Of a DNA stretch of 7,138 bases, positions 1 to 5,219 are shown piece by piece. The first letter of the stretch is position 1. Every line of letters begins with the position of its first letter. The translations under genes and the position numbers were made by a program. The notes below the pieces were generated by a model. That model saw nothing but the letters and a program-made list of their open reading frames with translations, had not been told where the DNA came from and did no database searches. Origin of the DNA: an uncultured Flavobacteriales bacterium (GTDB taxonomy: Bacteria; Bacteroidota; Bacteroidia; Flavobacteriales_D; Crocinitomicaceae); NCBI GenBank assembly GCA_913031405.1, contig CAJWCX010000054.1, positions 1 through 7,138 on the forward strand, written 5' to 3'.

Positions 1-483
1 CGTATATTCTTTAAAGAACATAAATTTTACGGAGATAGTAAAAATTATCATTCTCCAGTCAATTCGTATATAAACACAGTCGTTGAAAGCAAAAAAGGGA
101 ACCCGCTAAGCATATGTCTTATTTATAGCATTATTGCGCAATCGCTTGACCTACCCATATACGGAGTCAACCTACCCAATCACTTTGTTTTGGCATATAT
201 AGACGAAAAGGGTTCAGGAGCAATGATCAACCAGCAAAACGAATTTGGAGTTTTGTTTTATATTAATGCTTTTTCAAATGGTGTTATTTTCAATACGAAT
301 GAAATCAAACAATTTCTGAATGAACTTAAACTCGAACAACGAAGAGAATTCTTTGAACCCTGCTCGAATTCAGCCATCATAAAAAGAATGCTTACCAACC
401 TTATTTCATCATTTCAAAAGGTGGGTAATGAAGAAAAGGTAAGAGAGCTGAAAACTTTAAGAGACATCATCAAAGGCATATAA
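1..483 (+). CDS. SirB1-family transglutaminase-like protein (3' part, 5' end outside window)
   Basis: The reading frame is open from base 1 to the TAA at 481-483, giving 160 visible residues; the start lies left of the window. The TTG at 190 is an internal codon, not a start, because the conserved part of the family begins upstream of it. Visible residues 31-62 (KGNPLSICLIY, then LPIYGVNLPNHF) are the hallmark of the SirB1/UPF0162 family with a transglutaminase-like core. His61 fits the family's conserved histidine, and Cys39 lies in the conserved NPLS segment. The later part (FYINAFSNG, then an EPCSNSAIIKRML segment and a helical tail) matches the usual C-terminal region of the family, which tends to be helical and TPR-like. 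The biochemical role of the family is poorly known, so I assign no reaction. It is separated from pepT by 34 bases containing a promoter-like element, so it is probably the end of a separate transcript. Confidence 0.85.
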   Translation, partial: RIFFKEHKFYGDSKNYHSPVNSYINTVVESKKGNPLSICLIYSIIAQSLDLPIYGVNLPNHFVLAYIDEKGSGAMINQQNEFGVLFYINAFSNGVIFNTNEIKQFLNELKLEQRREFFEPCSNSAIIKRMLTNLISSFQKVGNEEKVRELKTLRDIIKGI

Positions 484-504
484 GCTCATTTTTTACCGGA
501 TTAT

Positions 505-512
505 TATCTTTG
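505..512 (+). promoter_or_regulatory. Candidate Bacteroidota -7 element (TATCTTTG) for pepT-holA-rsmE
   Basis: TATCTTTG is an exact match to the Bacteroidota -7 consensus TAnnTTTG. It lies in the 34-base gap after the SirB1-type gene and ends 5 bases before the pepT ATG, so transcription would start at or within a few bases of the start codon. I see no clear TTG-type -33 element 17-23 bases upstream, which lowers confidence. Confidence 0.5.
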
Positions 513-517
513 CTTTT

Positions 518-1768
518 ATGGAATATCATTTTACTTGTCAAGAGCGATTCGTTCGCTATGCAAAAATAGACACAACTGCAGATCCAGAATCTGAAACATT
601 TCCTTCATCAGAAAAACAAAAAAACCTTGGTGAATTATTGGTAAATGAGCTCATTGAATTAGGTGTTGAGGACGCAGAAATGGATCAATACGGGTATGTT
701 TTTGGTACCATACCATCCAACTCTAGTAAATTAGATCTTCCCACAATTTGCTTTTGCTCTCATATGGATACTGCCCCTGATTGCAGTGGAACAAATGTGA
801 AACCAATTGTTCATCTCAATTACCAAGGTGACCCTATCGTACTTCCAGATGACACTTCACAAGTTATTGAAACCTCAAAACACCCCTACCTTCTTAAAAA
901 GATTGGTGATGACCTTATCACAGCAAGTGGAGAAACCCTTCTTGGTGCTGACGATAAGGCCGGAATCGCTATTATCATGGATTTTGTTTATAATATTCAA
1001 CAAAACAAGAACATTATCCACGGTCCTATAAAAATACTATTTACGCCCGATGAAGAGATTGGAAAAGGAGTCGATTATCTAGACATGAAAAAATTGAATG
1101 CCGATTTTGGTTATACCCTAGACGGAGGTCCAGTTGGATCAATAGAAGATGAATCTTTTTCAGCAGATGCCTTAAAACTCACCATCAATGGGCTCAGCGC
1201 TCATCCGGGTTATGCAAAAGGCAAAATGGTCAATGCCATTAAAATGGGTGCAGAACTCCTCAATGCACTACCTAAAGGTACTCTTACACCTGAAACCACA
1301 GAAAAAAGGGAAGGTTTTATTCATCCTATGTCCATTATTGGAGGGCTAGAACAAGCAGTAATTGAATTCATTATCAGAGATCATGATACCTCAAAACTTT
1401 CTATCTACGAAGATTTGATTGAAGAAAAAATGAAAGAGGTGGCCTCAGCCAACCCTGGAGTGACATACGATATTGAAATCACGGAACAATACCGAAATAT
1501 GAAAGAGGTTCTCAATGATTTCCCACACGTAACAGCCTATGCAGAAGAAGCTATGAAAAATGTTGGGATTGAGCCCTATTGTGATTTAATTCGTGGTGGA
1601 ACCGATGGATCTCGTTTGTCATTTATGGGCATGCCATGTCCAAACCTATTTACCGGAGAAATGGCCATTCATTCAAAACATGAATATGTGGTTGTTCAAG
1701 ACATGCAAAAATCGGTGAAAACATTGATCGAGCTGATTCAAATTTGGGAAAGAAACCATGAGTCATAA
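518..1768 (+). CDS. pepT: Peptidase T (tripeptide aminopeptidase), M20B family
   Basis: A 416-residue zinc aminopeptidase that removes the N-terminal residue from tripeptides in the cytoplasm, in the last steps of peptide use and protein turnover. Length is typical for PepT (about 410). The dinuclear-zinc site is complete by comparison with characterised PepT: His82 and Asp84 in SHMDTAPD, Asp145 in LGADDKAGI (bridging), Glu179 (catalytic base) and Glu180 (metal) in TPDEEIGKG, Asp202 in TLDGGPVGS, and His385 in AIHSKHEY. The lid/dimerisation domain lies around residues 215-325 (NGLSAHPGYAKGKMVNA). RGGTDGSRLSFMG (359-371) is the conserved C-terminal catalytic-domain segment. The ATG at 518 puts the family's N-terminal ERFVRYAKIDTT segment at its usual distance from the start. 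No Shine-Dalgarno is seen. The 3' end overlaps holA by 11 bases, so it probably leads a pepT-holA-rsmE operon, although the three functions are unrelated. Confidence 0.96.
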   Translation: MEYHFTCQERFVRYAKIDTTADPESETFPSSEKQKNLGELLVNELIELGVEDAEMDQYGYVFGTIPSNSSKLDLPTICFCSHMDTAPDCSGTNVKPIVHLNYQGDPIVLPDDTSQVIETSKHPYLLKKIGDDLITASGETLLGADDKAGIAIIMDFVYNIQQNKNIIHGPIKILFTPDEEIGKGVDYLDMKKLNADFGYTLDGGPVGSIEDESFSADALKLTINGLSAHPGYAKGKMVNAIKMGAELLNALPKGTLTPETTEKREGFIHPMSIIGGLEQAVIEFIIRDHDTSKLSIYEDLIEEKMKEVASANPGVTYDIEITEQYRNMKEVLNDFPHVTAYAEEAMKNVGIEPYCDLIRGGTDGSRLSFMGMPCPNLFTGEMAIHSKHEYVVVQDMQKSVKTLIELIQIWERNHES

Positions 1769-2759
1769 TCTGATTATAAAAGATATCAAAAATAAGCTAT
1801 TTCAGCCTATTTACTTTTTACATGGAGAGGAAGCCTACTTCATTGATATTATCAGCAATGCAATCATAGAGCACTGCCTTGAAGAACATGAGAAAGGGTT
1901 TAACCAAAGTATCATATATGGTAAAAGTGCGGATTCCGTGGTCCTCATCAATGAGCTCAAATCATTTCCAATGGGGAGCGAAAAACGACTAGTGGTGTTA
2001 AAAGAGGCTCAATATTTTAGTGAAATTGAAGCCCTTTGCCCCTATCTAGAAAACCCCAACCCTTCAACCGTATTTGTGATTTGCTACAAACATAAAAAAT
2101 ACGATGCCCGTAAAAAGTCATTAAAGATTATTGCAAAAAAGGGACTCGTTTTTTATTCCCAAAAAGTAAAAGAATACCAGCTCAACGAATGGATACAACA
2201 TTACATCAGAAGTCAAGGTTTTACTATTAATTCAAAAGGGACAATGCTTCTTGGAGAATCCTTAGGCAATGATTTGGGGCGCATTGTGAGCGAAGTAGAA
2301 AAATTGGGTATTATTCTAAAAAAAGGAACTGAAATCACAGAGCAGCATATTGAAGAAAACATTGGGGTATCGAAAGATTATAATATTTACGAACTCACAA
2401 ATGCTGTTGCAGAACTTGAACTTAACAAAGCGTTTAAGATTATTTCATATTTCGAATTGAATCCTAAAGCCGCGGCCCTACCTCCAGTGATTTCATCGCT
2501 ATTCAATTTCTTTTCTCAAATCTTAAAAATTCATTTTCTAAAGCAAAACTCAAGAGAAGCCATAGCGAAAGAGCTTCGGGTACATCCCTTTGTTGCTGGA
2601 GAATTGATTAAAGCAAAACACAAATACAGCCCTAAGAAAATTGCCTTAAATATGGAGATTCTCCAGGAATATGATCTCAAATCAAAGGGTTATGGAGATG
2701 CGACTTCTAGAGATTCAGAGTTGATGAAGGAGCTCGTATTCAAACTTGTAAACCCATGA
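1758..2759 (+). CDS. holA: DNA polymerase III delta subunit (clamp-loader subunit HolA)
   Basis: A 333-residue protein of the HolA family. Delta is the clamp-loader subunit that binds and opens the beta sliding clamp ring, acting with gamma/tau and delta-prime at the replisome. The N-terminal PIYFLHGEEAYFID (17-30) is the family's degenerate nucleotide-binding-like segment; delta does not hydrolyse ATP. Other supports are the GNDLGRIVSEVEKL helix (170-183), the NIYELTNAVAE segment (209-219), the PPVISSLFNFFSQILKIHFL helix of the C-terminal collar domain (242-261), and the end KGYGDATSRDSELMKELVFK (310-329), which matches the family's closing KG...L..L helix. Length is in the normal 330-350 range. 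The ATG at 1758 lies inside the end of pepT (11-base overlap), and the stop shares bases with the rsmE start, so translation is probably coupled to both neighbours. Confidence 0.93.
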   Translation: MSHNLIIKDIKNKLFQPIYFLHGEEAYFIDIISNAIIEHCLEEHEKGFNQSIIYGKSADSVVLINELKSFPMGSEKRLVVLKEAQYFSEIEALCPYLENPNPSTVFVICYKHKKYDARKKSLKIIAKKGLVFYSQKVKEYQLNEWIQHYIRSQGFTINSKGTMLLGESLGNDLGRIVSEVEKLGIILKKGTEITEQHIEENIGVSKDYNIYELTNAVAELELNKAFKIISYFELNPKAAALPPVISSLFNFFSQILKIHFLKQNSREAIAKELRVHPFVAGELIKAKHKYSPKKIALNMEILQEYDLKSKGYGDATSRDSELMKELVFKLVNP

Positions 2760-3439
2760 TTTTCTATGCATCAGAATGTAACTTTAGTACAAATAGTTAC
2801 ACGCTTTCCGAATCCGAATCTAAGCACTGCATCAAGGTTCTTCGAAAAACCATCGGAAACACCATTGAGATTATTAATGGTAGAGGATTACAGCTTACCT
2901 GTAAGATTATTGATGACCACTATAAAAGATGTAAAGTAGAGGTGATTTCTCTAAAAGAACATCCTAATAACACAAATCACATCCATATTGCAATGGCCAT
3001 TCCAAAAAGTGGTGAACGATTAGAATGGTTCATGGAAAAAGCAACTGAAATTGGTATCAATAGAGTTTCATTAATCAATTGTGAACATAGTGAAAGAAGA
3101 AACTTCAATCAAAAAAGGCTCGAAAAAATTACTATTTCTGCTTTAAAACAATGTAAAAGGTACCATCTGCCAATCATTGATTCTGTAATTCCTTATGACG
3201 AATTTATGAATAACCATCCAAAAGGTTATATCGGTCATTGCAATCCTGATAAAAAGATTCATGCAAAAGAAATGGATCAAGTCCTTCCTTTTCTTATTGG
3301 TCCGGAAGGGGACTTTTCAAATGATGAAATAATAAAGGCAATCAAATCAGGATATGTTCCCGTAGATCTTAGTAAAAATCGATTAAGAACTGAAACAGCA
3401 GCTCTTAGCGCCGTGTTCTACTTATCAAATTTGGTATAA
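2756..3439 (+). CDS. rsmE: 16S rRNA (uracil1498-N3)-methyltransferase RsmE
   Basis: A 227-residue SPOUT-class methyltransferase that uses S-adenosylmethionine to methylate N3 of U1498 in 16S rRNA on the assembled 30S subunit. The N-terminal PUA-like RNA-binding part covers roughly residues 1-70, with SESESKHCIKVLRK (18-31) as the conserved motif. The catalytic part shows AMAIPKSGERLEWFMEKATE (79-98), the SER segment (112-114), the SALKQCKR segment (128-135), and the SPOUT trefoil-knot motifs FLIGPEGDFSNDEI (179-192) and NRLRTETAALSAV (208-220), which form the SAM pocket. It is slightly shorter than the common 235-250, with the C terminus ending soon after the knot helix; all key motifs are present. 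The ATG overlaps the holA stop (ATGA), and no Shine-Dalgarno is visible, which points to translational coupling. The 3' end overlaps the convergent folA by 22 bases. Confidence 0.95.
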   Translation: MIFYASECNFSTNSYTLSESESKHCIKVLRKTIGNTIEIINGRGLQLTCKIIDDHYKRCKVEVISLKEHPNNTNHIHIAMAIPKSGERLEWFMEKATEIGINRVSLINCEHSERRNFNQKRLEKITISALKQCKRYHLPIIDSVIPYDEFMNNHPKGYIGHCNPDKKIHAKEMDQVLPFLIGPEGDFSNDEIIKAIKSGYVPVDLSKNRLRTETAALSAVFYLSNLV

Positions 3440-3930
3440 AGTAAAGTTTTGAAACCACATTGATGACGTTCATCTTGATCTTGATCAAGCAATTTCGAGG
3501 TTTCCCATAAAGTGTGATCAAAATCAGGAAAAAAAGTATCTGCTTCGAAAGTGTCTTCCACATGGGTAATGTACATTTTTGATAGTACATCCATTTCCAT
3601 CACCAAGGCATAAATCTGCCCACCTCCAATTACGAAAAGTTCTCGTTTGTCGTTTTTAAAATGATCAAAGGCTTTTTCAAGCGAATGAAAAACCAAACAG
3701 CCATCCGCCTGAAAGGATCTATTCCGCGTGATAATAACATTCAATCTATTTGACAAAGGGCGATACTTTAAAGGTATGGAATCGTAATTCTTTCTCCCCA
3801 TAATCACAACATGATTTTCGGTTGTTGTCTTGAAAAAGTTCATGTCTTTCGGCAAATGCCACATCAAGTCATTGTTTTTCCCAATGCCTTTATTCGCATC
3901 CATTGCCACAATCAACGAAACTTCCATCAT
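3418..3930 (-). CDS. folA: Dihydrofolate reductase
   Basis: A 170-residue dihydrofolate reductase: reduces 7,8-dihydrofolate to tetrahydrofolate with NADPH and so restores the folate used up by ThyA. Seen in order: VSLIVAMDANKGIGKNNDLM (4-23) with the Met20-loop region, HLPKDMNFFK (25-34) with catalytic Asp29 (E. coli Asp27), VIMGRKNYDSIP (42-53), RPLSNR (57-62) with Arg62 in the place of the glutamate-binding Arg57, IGGGQIY (101-107) for NADPH, and Thr122 in MYITHVEDTFEADTFFPDF (119-137). At the usual GRxT motif this protein has GRKN. Two ATG codons are adjacent (3930 and 3927); I use the first because it makes an ATGA overlap with the thyA stop. A purine run AAGGGGG about 10 bases upstream of this ATG, within thyA, could act as a ribosome binding site. 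It is co-transcribed with thyA, and its end overlaps convergent rsmE. Confidence 0.96.
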   Translation of the reverse strand: MMEVSLIVAMDANKGIGKNNDLMWHLPKDMNFFKTTTENHVVIMGRKNYDSIPLKYRPLSNRLNVIITRNRSFQADGCLVFHSLEKAFDHFKNDKRELFVIGGGQIYALVMEMDVLSKMYITHVEDTFEADTFFPDFDHTLWETSKLLDQDQDERHQCGFKTLLYTKFDK

Positions 3931-4721
3931 ACTGCTACTACCCCCTTAATGTGTGGATGAGGATCATAATTCAAGAGCTCAAAATCCTCGTATTTAAATG
4001 CCAATAAATCCTTTACCTCAGGGTTTATCTTCATAAGCGGAAGCTCTTTTGGTGTTCTACTGATTTGAAGTTTCGCCTGTTCAATATGATTGAGGTAGAG
4101 GTGGGCATCACCTAGAGTATGAACGAAATCACCCAACTGTAAATCACATACTTGAGCCACCATCATTGTTAACAATGCATATGACGCAATATTAAAGGGT
4201 ACCCCTAAAAAAGTATCGGCACTTCTTTGATAAAGTTGACAACTTAACTTGTTATTTGCCACATAAAATTGAAAAAATGCATGACACGGAGGAAGTGCCA
4301 TATTTTTAATCTCACCCACATTCCAGGCTGAAACAATTATTCTTCTTGAATCAGGCGTTTCTTTGATTTGCGTTATGATTTGTTTGATCTGATCAATCTG
4401 CTGTCCATCCCTGGCGGGCCAGCTTCGCCATTGAGATCCGTATACAGGTCCAAGATTTCCATTTTCATCAGCCCATTCATCCCAAATTGACACCTTGTTT
4501 TCCTTCAGATACTGAATGTTCGTGTCTCCTTTAAGAAACCATAGAAGTTCATGAATAATAGACCTTAAGTGAAGCTTCTTTGTAGTTACACAGGGAAAGC
4601 CTTCGTTTAAATTATACCTCATTTGATAGCCAAAAACTGAAAGGGTTCCGGTTCCGGTTCTATCCTCTTTCTTTGTTCCGTTTTCGAGGATATGTTTAAT
4701 TAAATCGTGGTATTGTCTCAT
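3927..4721 (-). CDS. thyA: Thymidylate synthase (ThyA type)
   Basis: Converts dUMP to dTMP using 5,10-methylenetetrahydrofolate as carbon donor and reductant, releasing dihydrofolate. At 264 residues it has the same length as E. coli ThyA and the catalytic residues fall at the same numbers: Arg21 (phosphate), Glu58, Arg126-Arg127 from the partner subunit, nucleophile Cys146 in ALPPCHAFFQF, Arg166 and Asp169 in YQRSADTFLGVPFN, Asn177, His207 and Tyr209. W80-DEWADENGNLGPVYGSQWR is the family's folate-site region. This is the classical ThyA, not the flavin-dependent ThyX. The ATG at 4721 gives the standard N terminus (MRQYHDLIKHILENG). A TATTTTTG element ends 4 bases before the ATG, and no Shine-Dalgarno is present. 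It is followed by folA through an ATGA overlap, a classic arrangement in which the second enzyme recycles the dihydrofolate made by the first. Confidence 0.98.
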   Translation of the reverse strand: MRQYHDLIKHILENGTKKEDRTGTGTLSVFGYQMRYNLNEGFPCVTTKKLHLRSIIHELLWFLKGDTNIQYLKENKVSIWDEWADENGNLGPVYGSQWRSWPARDGQQIDQIKQIITQIKETPDSRRIIVSAWNVGEIKNMALPPCHAFFQFYVANNKLSCQLYQRSADTFLGVPFNIASYALLTMMVAQVCDLQLGDFVHTLGDAHLYLNHIEQAKLQISRTPKELPLMKINPEVKDLLAFKYEDFELLNYDPHPHIKGVVAV

Positions 4722-4725
4722 ACCT

Positions 4726-4733
4726 CAAAAATA
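4726..4733 (-). promoter_or_regulatory. Candidate Bacteroidota -7 element (TATTTTTG) for thyA-folA
   Basis: On the minus strand TATTTTTG matches TAnnTTTG exactly and ends 4 bases before the thyA ATG, so the message would be leaderless or nearly so. A TTTG at 4761-4758 could be the -33 partner, but the 24-base spacing is somewhat longer than the usual 17-23. Confidence 0.5.
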
Positions 4734-4813
4734 GAACTAATTCAGATTGAGACTGCACAAATGATGAACGATTTTTTAACAAGTTAATAACCACTTAAAG
4801 GCAAATAAATATG

Positions 4814-4821
4814 TACTTTTA
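4814..4821 (+). promoter_or_regulatory. Weak candidate -7 element (TACTTTTA) for the exported-protein gene
   Basis: TACTTTTA differs from TAnnTTTG only at the last base and ends 5 bases before the ATG at 4827, the same spacing as at pepT and thyA. No TTG-type -33 element is evident at the right distance, so this is tentative. Confidence 0.3.
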
Positions 4822-4826
4822 ATTTC

Positions 4827-5219
4827 ATGAAGATATGGGTTCTTATTTGTTTTTTTATCTCAGCTGTGCTATGTAATGCTCAGGTCAAAAAAAAGGACCA
4901 AGGCACCTATAAAGGTTTGATACCTGAATACAAGATCAATACCAGTCAAGAACTCATTTCAGTGGACTCCTGTACCATACAGATTAAAATCGAAAAAAAT
5001 ACCTGTCATATAAAATTGGATAACCTTAAATATGAAGGCACTTATAAACTGACTAAAAAGGACAAACGGACCTACGTTTTAAAGGTAAAAACTGACTATT
5101 CGGATATTGAGGAACAACTTATTCTTTTTGGAAAGAAAAAAAAAATAAAAAGAAAAGGGATTTTTCCTCAGCCTAATTGTGAGCTTATAAAACTTAAGAA
5201 AAGGGAAGTGTTATGGTAA
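4827..5219 (+). CDS. Small lysine-rich, probably exported protein of unknown function
   Basis: I do not recognise this 130-residue protein. Residues 1-19 look like a Sec signal peptide: a Lys near the start, a hydrophobic core WVLICFFISAVLC, and a likely cleavage after NA (CNA|Q), a typical Bacteroidota ending. Cys16 sits in AVLC, which is a poor lipobox (Leu at -1), so I favour a soluble periplasmic or secreted protein over a lipoprotein. The mature part is strongly basic, with a KKKKIKRK run at 103-110, and has alternating hydrophobic/polar segments (SCTIQIKIE, CHIKLDNLKYEGTYKL, TYVLKVKTD), suggesting a small beta-sheet or beta-barrel fold. The three mature cysteines (49, 60, 118) leave room for one disulfide. 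An A10 tract encodes part of the lysine run. It is divergent from thyA and convergent with the histidine kinase, overlapping its end by 26 bases. The signal peptide and beta-like pattern argue that it is a real gene. Confidence 0.7.
   Translation: MKIWVLICFFISAVLCNAQVKKKDQGTYKGLIPEYKINTSQELISVDSCTIQIKIEKNTCHIKLDNLKYEGTYKLTKKDKRTYVLKVKTDYSDIEEQLILFGKKKKIKRKGIFPQPNCELIKLKKREVLW
5136..5145 (+). repeat. A10 homopolymer inside the exported-protein gene
   Basis: Ten consecutive A residues within a longer A-rich stretch (about 5131-5157) encode the lysine run of the small exported protein. Losing one A would place a TAA directly after the tract; gaining one A would lead to a TAA within about 10 codons. 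On the other strand this is a T-rich stretch just downstream of the histidine kinase stop. Confidence 0.85.

Larger units (their letters stand above)
4722..4826. other. Divergent intergenic region between thyA and the exported-protein gene
   Basis: A 105-base AT-rich region that must hold the promoters for both divergent genes. Besides the two -7-like elements annotated separately, it has an imperfect palindromic stretch, TTAAC-AA-GTTAA at 4776-4787, which could be a binding site but is short enough to occur by chance in such AT-rich DNA. No RNA gene or small ORF is supported here. Confidence 0.4.

Noticed and set aside
190..483. Treating the first gene as a complete 97-residue protein starting at TTG 190
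   Set aside because: The same frame is open to base 1 and holds the conserved KGNPLS and GVNLPNHF segments upstream of that codon, so the gene is cut by the window edge.
807..1031. 74-codon plus-strand ORF inside pepT
   Set aside because: It lies in another frame fully within a gene with intact catalytic motifs, and its protein shows no family features.
3462..3474. GATGA-cgt-TCATC small hairpin downstream of the rsmE stop
   Set aside because: The stem is only 5 bp with no T tract, and it lies within folA coding sequence; not a credible terminator.
3474..3489. CTTGAT direct repeat and CTTGATCAAG palindrome after rsmE, considered as a terminator or operator
   Set aside because: It encodes the DQDQD segment of FolA, has no following T run, and a 10-base palindrome of this composition is easily due to chance.
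3405..3590. 61-codon minus-strand ORF overlapping the end of folA
   Set aside because: It is an out-of-frame shadow of folA and rsmE coding DNA; the sequence has no signal or domain pattern.
4776..4787. TTAAC-AA-GTTAA inverted repeat in the divergent intergenic region as a regulator site
   Set aside because: Only 5 bp arms in very AT-rich DNA and one copy; noted in the intergenic entry but not supported as an operator.
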